The notes under the pieces are model-generated. The model was given only the letters and a program-made list of their open reading frames with translations, was not told the origin of the DNA and did not search any database. The position numbers and the translations under genes were made by a program. Shown here one piece after another: positions 16,260 through 24,489 of a DNA stretch of 64,000 nucleotides. The stretch lies in contig VAUL01000001.1 in the NCBI GenBank assembly GCA_005774545.1, forward strand, positions 62,001-126,000, in the 5' to 3' direction. How positions within the stretch are numbered: position 1 is the first letter of the stretch; each line of letters starts with the position of its first letter. The stretch is from Deltaproteobacteria bacterium. Lineage in GTDB: Bacteria > Desulfobacterota > Desulfuromonadia > Desulfuromonadales > BM103.

Positions 16260-17463
16260 ATATAGGATTCAAACTGGCCAGTTCGGAGACTCGAAGGGGG
16301 TTGATTTGGCAGTCACTCGCACCTTAGGCCCGTTGCACTTCGAAGATCTCGATCCAAAAAGGTTCGAGGATCTCGTTCGTCAACTCGCCTACGATTTCAA
16401 GCGTTGGCGTAGACTGGAGGCAACCGGTCGAGCTGGTTCTGATGACGGCTTCGATGCGCGGGGTTATGAAATCGTACAGGAACTGCCCCCAGATGGGGAG
16501 TCCGAAGATCAGCCCGATATGGTTGAAGGTGACCGGCTGTGGCTGATTCAATGCAAACGCGAACGTAGTATCCCACCTGCGAAATTGTCATCATATCTTG
16601 CTGATATTCGCTTAGCCGATGGAGAGAGGCTGCACGGAATAGTTTTTACTGCAGCCTGTGATTTTTCAAAGCGATCCCGGGACATGTTCCGTCAACGCTG
16701 TGAGGAGTTGGGTATAGAAGAGTGGCACTTGTGGGGAAAGGCGGAGTTGGAAGACCTTCTTTTCCAACCGCGCAATGACTCCTTGCTCTTCGCATACTTC
16801 GGAATATCACTGACCATCCGGCGCCGTAATCAAAAGTCTGAACTCCGCTCCAAGCTGGCAATGAAACGTAAGGCCCACAGGATTTTGGAAGACAAGTTCC
16901 ATGGACAAGTACTTCTGCGATCACCGGAGGCTTGCCACTATCCATACGTAGAAGATGCTGAAAACTTTAAAAAAAATCCCCTTTGGAAATTATATAACTA
17001 CAAGGGGATGAATCATGCGGGCCTGCTCTTTTGCGTAAGACGTCATTTTGCTTACCTCGATGATGAGCATGAGCAGTGGGATGCCGTTCTTTCGCAAAAC
17101 GATGGTCGGCCACACCATGATCCCTGGGATGTCAGCCCCAACGGTTGGCAATTGCGCCAAGAGATATTCGAATTCTGGTCGAATCTGCCGAAAAATAATC
17201 AGGCATGGTTCGAGGTGCATGGGATAGTTTCATTCGAATCGATCATTGAAATTGACGAGATCGGGGATGATTTCGTAGATGCCCCCCATATATACGTGCA
17301 ATTCAACGGCCGCAACGGCCCGTTCACAGGATATCAGGCAACTGTGGAATGCGCCGACAGCTACCTTGGTGGGAAAATTTATCCGCAAGATGTCGAAGAT
17401 CAAAGGACGCTATTTTTCAAGCCGGAATGGCGCAAGGATTCATCTAAGGATTCCACCGAATAA
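16246..17463 (+). CDS. Mrr-type restriction endonuclease-like protein
   Basis: 405 residues from TTG 16246, overlapping the preceding gene by 14 bases. The N-terminal 120 residues form an Mrr_cat domain: E41 (RFEDLVRQL), D67-G-F-D70 (GSDDGFDARG) and Q102-C-K104 (WLIQCKRER). Mrr enzymes are type IV restriction endonucleases that cut modified DNA. The rest (about 190-400) is a long unassigned domain, perhaps for target recognition, with many aromatic residues. It is the last gene of the rightward nuclease run. No terminator is evident in the following 200 bases before the ARPP-1 gene. Confidence 0.75.
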   Translation: MSKSEYRIQTGQFGDSKGVDLAVTRTLGPLHFEDLDPKRFEDLVRQLAYDFKRWRRLEATGRAGSDDGFDARGYEIVQELPPDGESEDQPDMVEGDRLWLIQCKRERSIPPAKLSSYLADIRLADGERLHGIVFTAACDFSKRSRDMFRQRCEELGIEEWHLWGKAELEDLLFQPRNDSLLFAYFGISLTIRRRNQKSELRSKLAMKRKAHRILEDKFHGQVLLRSPEACHYPYVEDAENFKKNPLWKLYNYKGMNHAGLLFCVRRHFAYLDDEHEQWDAVLSQNDGRPHHDPWDVSPNGWQLRQEIFEFWSNLPKNNQAWFEVHGIVSFESIIEIDEIGDDFVDAPHIYVQFNGRNGPFTGYQATVECADSYLGGKIYPQDVEDQRTLFFKPEWRKDSSKDSTE

Positions 17464-17545
17464 TCACCGGCTTTCCCTCCTTCATCTCCAGTTTGATTCC
17501 CGAGTCAACAATCCTCCCCCATCATTAGCAGCCCCTAAGTCATAG

Positions 17546-17582
17546 TGACATATTCTGACACTTTTCTGGTCTAAGGTGTCAG
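17546..17582. promoter_or_regulatory. Inverted repeat upstream of ARPP-1 gene
   Basis: CTGACAC (17555-17561), 14 bases, GTGTCAG (17576-17582), with an extra direct TGACA ten bases before the left arm (17546-17550). The three TGACA/TGTCA units are placed like an operator in the 200-base gap ahead of the ARPP-1 gene. It differs in spacing from the CGAC-N7-GTCG sites. Confidence 0.4.
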
Positions 17583-17664
17583 TGCCAGGGAGGTATAGCT
17601 CGGTGGTCGAGATGCTAAGCCTTGGTTGGTATGTGGCCTGTGGAGGGTGGAAAGGAGTCGTGCA

Positions 17665-18657
17665 ATGACGGGCAATGTGCATGAGTTTATCGGTAGCATC
17701 AGTTTGGGCGAGGCTCAGAGCTTCGGAGGCGTGACGCTCTGGCCGCTGTTCGCGGAGCAGGCTGGAGGTGCGGATTATGTGACCCTCGGGGAGGCCATCG
17801 ACCAGGGGTTTCTGAAGGTCACCGAGGTCAGCGAGGGTGGTTCCGTGCCGGAGCTGGCGGTGGTCAACGATGGCGAGGTTTTTGTCTTGCTGTTGGACGG
17901 CGAGGAGCTGCGGGGCGCTAAGCAGAACCGGATGCTCAACACAACCATCCTGCTGAAGCCGAAGTCGAAAACCATCATCCCGGTCAGCTGCACCGAGCAG
18001 GGGCGCTGGAGTTACGCCAGCCGCGAGTTCAGCGACTCAGGGATGGTCATGGCCAGGGAGGTACGGGCCAAGAAGGCGGCATCAGTCAGCGAGAGCCTTC
18101 GGGCAGGGGCTGGCTATGCATCCGACCAAGGGCAGGTCTGGGAAGAGATCGCGTGCTTCTCACGCAAGCTCAGAGTCGCCTCCCCGACGAGCGCCATGCG
18201 CGATGTCTACGGAGCCCGCGAGAAGGACCTGGACGAGTTTCTCGCAGCGTTTCACCTGGTCGACGGACAGCACGGTCTTCTGGTGGCCATGGACGGCAAG
18301 GTTGCGGGATTGGATCTTCTCTCATCGCCGGCCGCCTTCGGCCGGCTCTTCCCGAAGCTGGTGAAGAGTTACGCCATGGATGCCCTGTCACGTGGCGAGC
18401 GGAGTAAGGAAGCGGGTCCCGTCGGTGACGAAGTTGCCAGGGAATTCCTGGATTCGGCAGCCAAGTGCGTGTCGTCGGCCCACCCATCGCGTGGGACGGG
18501 TGAGGACGTTCGTCTTGAAGGGAAGACCGTGGTCGGCTCGGCCCTGGTTGCTGATGGCTGCGTGGTGCATCTGGCCCTGTTCCGGCGCGAGGAGCGCTCA
18601 CGGAACGACGATGAGCCGATGGCCAGCTGGTCGCGCCGGCGCCGTTATCACGTTTAG
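17665..18657 (+). CDS. ARPP-1 (DUF6569-like) domain protein
   Basis: 330 residues from ATG 17665 (AAAGGAG upstream; the longer in-frame start has none). It is a soluble protein with the pattern LTLWPLF…YVTLGEA…GFLKVTEVSEGGSVPEL…LLLDGEELRGAKQNRMLNTTILL, then VSCTEQGRW. I recognise this as the ARPP-1 family, named for association with ADP-ribosylglycohydrolase and rhodanese/phosphatase proteins. That matches the gene two positions downstream, a phosphatase-ADP-ribosylglycohydrolase fusion. The family function is not established, though roles in ADP-ribose-linked conflict systems have been proposed. The gene is followed directly by a strong terminator. Confidence 0.75.
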   Translation: MTGNVHEFIGSISLGEAQSFGGVTLWPLFAEQAGGADYVTLGEAIDQGFLKVTEVSEGGSVPELAVVNDGEVFVLLLDGEELRGAKQNRMLNTTILLKPKSKTIIPVSCTEQGRWSYASREFSDSGMVMAREVRAKKAASVSESLRAGAGYASDQGQVWEEIACFSRKLRVASPTSAMRDVYGAREKDLDEFLAAFHLVDGQHGLLVAMDGKVAGLDLLSSPAAFGRLFPKLVKSYAMDALSRGERSKEAGPVGDEVAREFLDSAAKCVSSAHPSRGTGEDVRLEGKTVVGSALVADGCVVHLALFRREERSRNDDEPMASWSRRRRYHV

Positions 18658-18679
18658 TTTTCAGTGGAGGGGAGGGGTG

Positions 18680-18708
18680 CCCCCGGGCTTCGGCCCGGGG
18701 GTATTTTT
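18680..18708 (+). terminator. Rho-independent terminator after ARPP-1 gene
   Basis: CCCCCGGGC, TTCG tetraloop, GCCCGGGGG (18680-18701) followed by TATTTTT. It separates the ARPP-1 gene from the Sel1-repeat gene that begins 25 bases later. Confidence 0.85.
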
Positions 18709-18732
18709 ACCTTTTTCTAAAGGGGGACCGCC

Positions 18733-19635
18733 ATGCACGGACATCCTAGAAAGACGATCGAAAATCCGCTACCGGTCGATGAGCTGTTGCGGCGGGCTGA
18801 AGCCGGTGATGCTGAATGCCAGTACTGGGCGGGGTTGAGGTACTTTCAGGGGGAGGGTGTGCCCGAGAATCCACGCAAGGCTGTCGAGCTCTGCGCGGAT
18901 GCCGCGCGGCAGTTCCACATCCAGGCGATTACCTTCCTTGCCTACTGCCGTTTGAAGGGAGTCGTTGTGCCAAAGGATCGCAAGGAGGCGGTTCTCATGT
19001 ACAGATTCGCCGCCGGCGAAGGTTATGCCCCCGCGCAATTTACTCTCGGGAACTTCTATCTTGCGGGGAATGGCGTGCGTAAAAACGTTCGCCTTGCACT
19101 GAAATGGTTGGGTAAAGCTGCAGCGCAGAACGAGGTTGATGCTTTGGTCCAGCTTGGCGACCTCTATCACGAAGGGGCGGCCGTGGTGGAAGACGAGGAG
19201 AAGGCTTGCGGCTATTATCACCGTGCGGCTGAGCTTGGTTCGGCACGGGGGCAGTATATGTTTGGTAGCTTCCTGATGAAAGGGGTGGCGATCAAGGCCG
19301 ACCCGGTTGCGGCTCTTGACTGGCTCGACCAGGCCGTTGCGCAGGAGTATGATCCAGCTCGGGAAGTGCATGCCTACTACGAGCAGTTTGTGCGATTCGA
19401 TCCCGACGAGGTTGGCTTCAAGGATTTCCCGGTCAATCACCCGTTTCCGATTCGCCGGCGAACCGCCACCTACGTTCGGGCACTTGGGCGACCTTGTTTC
19501 CAGGCGATGGCCCGCGACCTTTATGATTATGTCCAGGAAAACCCCAAGGACAGCGATGCCGGGCTGAATGACGCCGCTACTCTGCTGGCTACCGCCGCGC
19601 AAAACGGGGATCCGGTCCTTCCACTTCTGAAGTGA
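18733..19635 (+). CDS. Sel1-like repeat protein
   Basis: 300 residues from ATG 18733 with AAGGGGGA upstream. About five Sel1/TPR-like repeats (about 15-215) show the AxxGxAxAQYxLGxxYxxGxGVxxDxxKA-type spacing, for example AEAGDAECQYWAGLRYFQGE and AAGEGYAPAQFTLGNFYLAG. The C-terminal 90 residues are unassigned. There is no signal peptide, so it should be cytoplasmic, probably a protein-protein interaction scaffold. It lies between the ARPP-1 gene and the phosphatase-glycohydrolase fusion gene, 22 bases ahead of the latter, which suggests it belongs to the same functional module. Confidence 0.85.
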   Translation: MHGHPRKTIENPLPVDELLRRAEAGDAECQYWAGLRYFQGEGVPENPRKAVELCADAARQFHIQAITFLAYCRLKGVVVPKDRKEAVLMYRFAAGEGYAPAQFTLGNFYLAGNGVRKNVRLALKWLGKAAAQNEVDALVQLGDLYHEGAAVVEDEEKACGYYHRAAELGSARGQYMFGSFLMKGVAIKADPVAALDWLDQAVAQEYDPAREVHAYYEQFVRFDPDEVGFKDFPVNHPFPIRRRTATYVRALGRPCFQAMARDLYDYVQENPKDSDAGLNDAATLLATAAQNGDPVLPLLK

Positions 19636-19657
19636 ACGAGGGGAAGCAATTAATTCC

Positions 19658-21250
19658 ATGCGAACCAGTCAGACTCATCCGTTGAAAATCGACGAACTCC
19701 CAATCCCGGGAATCAGCGGGCTCATCGGGATGACCCTGTGCCCAGGCAAGCGGGGGGAGAGTATCTACGGAGAGCCCTGGTTGCGAGATCTCGAAGAAGA
19801 TCTCGCCATTATCCGCGAGTGGCAGCCAGCGGTTGTTATGACGCTGATGGAGGCCCACGAGTTTCCACCATTAGGCATCCGGGAATTCCCCTTGGCCATG
19901 CGCAACGAGTCATTTCAGTGGCTGATGCTGCCGATTCGGGACATGGAGATTCCGGAGGCCGGCTTCGAACGACAGTGGGATCATGTGCGCGACCATCTTC
20001 ATGCGTTGCTGCGTACGGGAAAGCGGATACTGCTGCACTGCCGTGGGGGGCTGGGACGCACCGGCACAGTCGCGGCACGTATCCTGGTGGAATTCGGCGT
20101 CGAGCCAAAAGAGGCGGTTCACAGGGTTCGTGCCGCACGCCCAGGGACGATCGAGACGGCCGGACAGGAGCGGCACGTCATGAATTATCGCCCCCACCCA
20201 CAGCGCCGCTCGCGGTCTCACTATGCGGGTTGTCTGCTCGGGGGGGCCGTCGGCGATGCTTTAGGGTGGCCTGTCGAATTCGCGTCCATTGAGGAGATCA
20301 GAAGTCAGTACGGCCCTGATGGGATCAAGAACCCGGTCGCGAATTGCATGGGGCTCTTTGAGATTACCGACGACACGCAGATGACGCTGTTTACCGCAGA
20401 GGGGATGTTGCAGGCCGGCACGCGAACCAGCGAGAGGGGGATTGGGCCGTCATTCGCCTCGTGCGCTCACTACGCCTACCAACGCTGGCTGGCGACGCAG
20501 GGTGAGCTACAGGCCAATGAAATCCCCGCCGACGGCTGGTTAATGACGGTCCAGGGGCTGCATCAGCGTCGAGCGCCAGGGAATACCTGTCTGTCAGCGC
20601 TGAGCTGCGAAGATCGCGGAAGCATGGAAGCCCCACTCAACGACAGCAAGGGTTGTGGGGCGGTGATGCGCATGGCGCCAGTCGGACTTTTTCTGCAGTC
20701 ACCATACGTCTGTGGTTTCCTCACGAGAGAGCAACGGGACGAGTATACCTTCCGGACCGGCTGTGAGCTCGGGGCGCTGACCCATGGGCACCCCTCCGGG
20801 TATCTGTCGGCCGGTTGCCTGGCCTTTCTGGTCGCGCGCATCATTGACGGGGACAGCCTGGATGTTGCGCTCGATAAGGCTGAAAAACTCCTTGCGACGT
20901 ACCCAAGCCACGAGGAAACGCTGGAGGCGATGCGAGCCGCACGGCAGTTGGCGTCGGACAAGTCATTAGTCCCGTCACCTGAGGTGGTTGCTCAGCTTGG
21001 CGAAGGGTGGGTCGGTGAAGAAGCTTTATCGATCGGGATCTATTGCGCCCTGATAGCGAAAGACGATTTTGCGTTTGGGGTGCGCCTGGCAGTCAATCAT
21101 GGCGGTGACAGTGACAGTACGGGGGCCATCACGGGGAATATTCTTGGAGCATTGCTCGGCGTCGAGGCGATTCCGTCCGACTGGATCGAGCAGATAGAAT
21201 TGCGGGACGTCATCGAGATTCTGAGTAATGACCTTTTAACGAGTTTGTAG
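19658..21250 (+). CDS. Dual-specificity phosphatase fused to ADP-ribosylglycohydrolase
   Basis: 530 residues. The N-terminal domain (about 10-180) is a CDKN3-like phosphatase: PIRDMEIP with D95 as possible general acid, and HCRGGLGRTG with Cys128…Arg134 (CX5R). The C-terminal domain (about 187-525) is a DraG/ARH-type glycohydrolase: GAVGDALG, ITDDTQM (D238/D239), THGHPSG and GGDSDSTG (482-489), the Mg-binding sites that remove ADP-ribose from proteins or nucleic acid. One polypeptide could therefore strip ADP-ribose and a linked phosphate. Context with ARPP-1 and Sel1 proteins supports an ADP-ribose-handling module. The stop codon (21248-21250) lies inside the inverted repeat of the adjacent IS, so the native C-terminus may have been changed by a few residues. 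Confidence 0.88.
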   Translation: MRTSQTHPLKIDELPIPGISGLIGMTLCPGKRGESIYGEPWLRDLEEDLAIIREWQPAVVMTLMEAHEFPPLGIREFPLAMRNESFQWLMLPIRDMEIPEAGFERQWDHVRDHLHALLRTGKRILLHCRGGLGRTGTVAARILVEFGVEPKEAVHRVRAARPGTIETAGQERHVMNYRPHPQRRSRSHYAGCLLGGAVGDALGWPVEFASIEEIRSQYGPDGIKNPVANCMGLFEITDDTQMTLFTAEGMLQAGTRTSERGIGPSFASCAHYAYQRWLATQGELQANEIPADGWLMTVQGLHQRRAPGNTCLSALSCEDRGSMEAPLNDSKGCGAVMRMAPVGLFLQSPYVCGFLTREQRDEYTFRTGCELGALTHGHPSGYLSAGCLAFLVARIIDGDSLDVALDKAEKLLATYPSHEETLEAMRAARQLASDKSLVPSPEVVAQLGEGWVGEEALSIGIYCALIAKDDFAFGVRLAVNHGGDSDSTGAITGNILGALLGVEAIPSDWIEQIELRDVIEILSNDLLTSL

Positions 21251-23039
21251 AAAAAGCCGGTTCCCCAGTGTAACCTCTTCGTTTTCCCGGGCCATTTTCG
21301 GATCAGGGGTCCGTCGTAATCCAGGGTGTTTTTGGTCCGATTTCTGGTTACCATAACACCCGTTATTCGAACTTGGTGCATTCCTGGCCCATTTCCGGGG
21401 CCGTTTTATGTCGCCATCCCGTACCGATGAATCTTGGTCAGGTTGTGCAGCATGGCCATCAACTTCCACTGCCCGTCGACCTTTGGCCGGCCGCGCAGGG
21501 TGAAGCGGTCCAGGCCGAGATTCTCCCGCAGGTGGCCGAAGACCGGCTCGACAATCCCCAGGCGCATCCCATAGTAATAGCGTCCCAGCGTTGAATCGAT
21601 CTTGTGCCGCATCCGGGTCAGGGCGTTTTCCCGCGCCGGGGCATTCGGTTCGGGCGGCAGGCTCTCCAGCAGGAAATTGACCAGCCGCGGGCTCTTCTGG
21701 GTGACTGAGCGCACGCACTGCGGGCGGAGCTGGCAACTTGTGCAGTCGGCCTTGTGCCCCTGGAACTGCATGAAGATCTGCCGGCCGATCCGTCCCCGTG
21801 CGCAGCGCAACCACAGCGTCTTGCCGGCCGGGCAGACACAGGTCCGCTGCTCGATGTCGACCCGGAAGTCGGCAACCGTGTACCGTTCCCTGGAGCTCTT
21901 CGGCACCTTGATTCTTTCTCCCGGTGCCGGCAGATATTTATGCCGTGAGGCGGTGGCAAAGCGGGGATCGCGGGCGCGGAAGCCGTGATCGGCAACGTAT
22001 GCGTCGATCTGTCGTTCTTCGAGGTGCTCCAGGCTCTCCTTGCAGTGGAAACCGCTGTCGGCCAGCACTTTGGCCTCGTCTAGGGCGCTGCTACCTGTCG
22101 CCGTTGGTTCCAGATTCTTCTCGGCCTGTTCCAACATCGGCTCCAGCAGACCGTGCTCCTGACCGGTGCCGAACGCCTCGGCATGCACCACCACCTGGTG
22201 TTTGGCGTCGACCGCGACCACCCCGGTGTACCCCTGGATCACCCCGTGGCCGGTCTTCATCTTGGCACTGTCGGGATCGGTGATGTTCGCCTGCACTTCC
22301 TTGCCGGACCGGCCAAGACGGGCCTCGTTCCGATCCAGAAAGGCTTTGATCTTGTCACTGGCTTTTTGCAACTTCTCGATCTGGCGCTCCTCCCGCTCGC
22401 GCCTTGATCCCTCGGGCGGCCCCCGCCGGTCCTCCTCCCGGTGTTTGCCGAGCAGGAACCGCACCGCCCGGTCGATCTTGTCGGCCTTCTTCTTCAGGTT
22501 CGCCTGGGTGCCGCTCCACTCCTTGGAGGCGTTCGACGGCATCTTACAGCCGTCCACCGCGAACATCTCCCGACCGATCAGCCCCATCTGGTCGCAGATC
22601 AGCAGCACCTGTCGAAAGAGGGCGGCAATCTGCTCATGCGAGCCGGAGATGAAGTCGGCAATGGTGGTGAAGTGCGGCCGACTGTCGGCGGAGATCGCCA
22701 TGAACACCACGTTCTCCTCGCACAGTCGGGCAATCCTGCGGCTGCTGGTCACTCCGCGTGCATAGGCAAGCAGCACGATCTTGAGCAAAATCGCCGGATC
22801 ATAGGCAGGGCGGCCAGAGTCGTCGTTCTTGTACTTGCCGTTGAAGATGCTCAGGTCGAGTTGATGGTCGATCAGGTAGTGGACGGTGTGTTCGAAGGTG
22901 CCGGGGAGAATCTGGTTCTCGAAGGCCACCGGCAGCAGGACGGTCTGATTGTAGTCGTAGTCAATAAAGCGGGGCATGGTCCCTCCCGGAACAACATGAA
23001 AACTGCCCGCATTGTAACAAATTTCAGGGTTTTCCTACA
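21246..23039. mobile_element. IS1182-family insertion sequence
   Basis: It is bounded by imperfect inverted repeats TGTAGAAAAAGCC (21246-21258) and, inverted, TGTAGGAAAACCC (23039-23027), matching at 11 of 13 bases. It holds one intact transposase gene on the minus strand. No clear target duplication is seen (left flank aacgagtt, right flank gcctcaac). The left end sits in the last codons of the phosphatase-glycohydrolase gene. Confidence 0.85.
21406..22977 (-). CDS. IS1182-family transposase
   Basis: 523 residues. The N-terminal DUF772-type region (about 50-130, YDPAILLKIVLLAYARG, IARLCEENVVFMAIS) and a DDE catalytic core are present: Asp in FAVDGCKMPSNAS, Asp in VLADSGFHCKE and Glu in GIVEPVFGHLRENLGLDRF. 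A Cys-containing C-terminal stretch (CVCPAGK, CTSCQLRPQC) is typical of this family. The length is complete and no frameshift is seen, so the element may still be mobile. It is oriented opposite to the gene it abuts and has an AGGGACC-type site before its ATG at 22977. Confidence 0.93.
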   Translation of the reverse strand: MPRFIDYDYNQTVLLPVAFENQILPGTFEHTVHYLIDHQLDLSIFNGKYKNDDSGRPAYDPAILLKIVLLAYARGVTSSRRIARLCEENVVFMAISADSRPHFTTIADFISGSHEQIAALFRQVLLICDQMGLIGREMFAVDGCKMPSNASKEWSGTQANLKKKADKIDRAVRFLLGKHREEDRRGPPEGSRREREERQIEKLQKASDKIKAFLDRNEARLGRSGKEVQANITDPDSAKMKTGHGVIQGYTGVVAVDAKHQVVVHAEAFGTGQEHGLLEPMLEQAEKNLEPTATGSSALDEAKVLADSGFHCKESLEHLEERQIDAYVADHGFRARDPRFATASRHKYLPAPGERIKVPKSSRERYTVADFRVDIEQRTCVCPAGKTLWLRCARGRIGRQIFMQFQGHKADCTSCQLRPQCVRSVTQKSPRLVNFLLESLPPEPNAPARENALTRMRHKIDSTLGRYYYGMRLGIVEPVFGHLRENLGLDRFTLRGRPKVDGQWKLMAMLHNLTKIHRYGMAT

Positions 23040-23105
23040 GCCTCAACAGGTTATGAAAACAGCGAATTATGGCGAGAAAAATACCTATAGAATGACTTAT
23101 GGTTG

Positions 23106-24311
23106 TTATTCTGCCTTAACGGTTTTCTTTGTTCGTCTCAAGGGCACTACGTTGTCTTGGGATCCAGAGATAATAGTCTTTAGCCGACGACACCAGGCTT
23201 CGGCAGCAACCTGGCGCTCTTTCTCGTAATCATGCCGATTGTACACGGCGATGACCCCGCGCTTCACGCGACCCTGGACGGCGTTGATGGTTTCGTCCGA
23301 GAACTTGAGCGCCCCCAGCCCGGTCGCCATGGTCCGGCGTAAGTCGTGGGGGACGAAGTAGGGGAGGGCAAGGGTCGGTTCGTACACCTTGGCCATGCCC
23401 TTGCCTGTCAGGGCTCGGCGCAGGCATTGGTTGACAGCGGATCGGGGGATGGTGAAGCGATCATTCGGCAGGTATTCCTTGGCCAGCTTGGTCAGGAACA
23501 CGCGATGAGGCTTCTTGGTCTTGCTGCGCTCGACAGGGATCGTCCACCAGTCGCCGTCGATCTCACTCTTCTTCATACCGGCCACCTCGCCCGGGCGCGC
23601 TCCGGTGATCAGGATCAGGCGCAGTATCTTCAAGGCCTCCTCTGAGCGAGGCTTCCACTCCCAGAAGATCTTGATCTCGGCGTTCGTCAGCTCGCGCGAG
23701 CCCTGCTTGGTCTCGCCGATCGGATCCATGTTGGCCATGGGGGAATATTCGATGACCTCACGGGACGCCGCGAAGGCCAGCACGCGCTTCAGCCGTCGGT
23801 AGACCTGGTTGGCCTGGTTGCTCGACCCGCGCTCGACGACGGCCTCCAGGATCGGGATGATGTGCTTCTTGCGGATCTCGCAGACCTTCATGGTCCCAAG
23901 GAAGGGGATGACGTCCTTTTCCAGGGCCTGCTTGTATCCGGTCAGGGTTGTCTCGCGTAGTTTGTTCCCTTTGCGGTCGACCCCCTTTTTCATGAAGTCG
24001 TCGAAGATGTCTTGCAGCGTCGGATCGCGAATCTTGCCCTGCTCGGGGTTGGCGGGGTCGATGCCGCTCTCAATCATGGCGGTGTACTTGGCAATCAGAA
24101 CCTTGGCAGCCGCCAGATCGTTGACCTCGGTGACCTCGCCCAGGGACATCTTGAGCCGTGTACTGCCCCCTGGCGGGGTGTAGCGGAAGATCCAGACCTT
24201 CTTACCCTTCGGGGTCACCCTGACGTAGAGTTCACCGTCGACGACACGAGTGTAGGTGGTCTCCTTGGTGCGAAGTCGCTTGACAGCCAGTTCGGTGAGC
24301 TTCGAAGCCAT
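23106..24311 (-). CDS. Island integrase (P4-type tyrosine recombinase)
   Basis: 401 residues from ATG 24311 (TGGAGG upstream). The N-terminal DUF4102-like arm-binding domain (about 1-85, DGELYVRVTPKGKKVWIFRY) precedes a SAM-like core-binding domain (about 95-185) and a catalytic domain with Arg in TGARPGEVAG, HDLRRT (His-x-x-Arg) and Tyr in IAVYNRHDY. The second active-site His, usually in an LGHV-type motif, is Arg here (VQGRV; codon CGC, one transition from CAC). It is next to the tRNA-Val fragment at the island's right end. That substitution may weaken or abolish recombination. Confidence 0.92.
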   Translation of the reverse strand: MASKLTELAVKRLRTKETTYTRVVDGELYVRVTPKGKKVWIFRYTPPGGSTRLKMSLGEVTEVNDLAAAKVLIAKYTAMIESGIDPANPEQGKIRDPTLQDIFDDFMKKGVDRKGNKLRETTLTGYKQALEKDVIPFLGTMKVCEIRKKHIIPILEAVVERGSSNQANQVYRRLKRVLAFAASREVIEYSPMANMDPIGETKQGSRELTNAEIKIFWEWKPRSEEALKILRLILITGARPGEVAGMKKSEIDGDWWTIPVERSKTKKPHRVFLTKLAKEYLPNDRFTIPRSAVNQCLRRALTGKGMAKVYEPTLALPYFVPHDLRRTMATGLGALKFSDETINAVQGRVKRGVIAVYNRHDYEKERQVAAEAWCRRLKTIISGSQDNVVPLRRTKKTVKAE

Positions 24312-24489
24312 GCAGCCTCCAGGTCGGGCAATCGGGACCAATCGGGACCAAAAACGGGACCAATTTTTCAGGACAACAACGGAAAAAAGCGAAACAGTCT
24401 GACTGATAAATAGCAGGGAAATGACGTGAATGCAACAGGTTACGGAGTGGATGTGGATGGAACCGAAAAGTGGTGAAAAGTCGAAAAAG

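Noticed and set aside
17546-17582. Treating the ARPP-1 inverted repeat as a fourth WYL operator
   Set aside because: Arms TGACA/TGTCA and a 14-base spacer do not match CGAC-N7-GTCG; kept as a separate, weaker signal.
21239-23050. Target-site duplication of the IS1182 element
   Set aside because: Flanks aacgagtt and gcctcaac share no clear direct repeat, so none was called.
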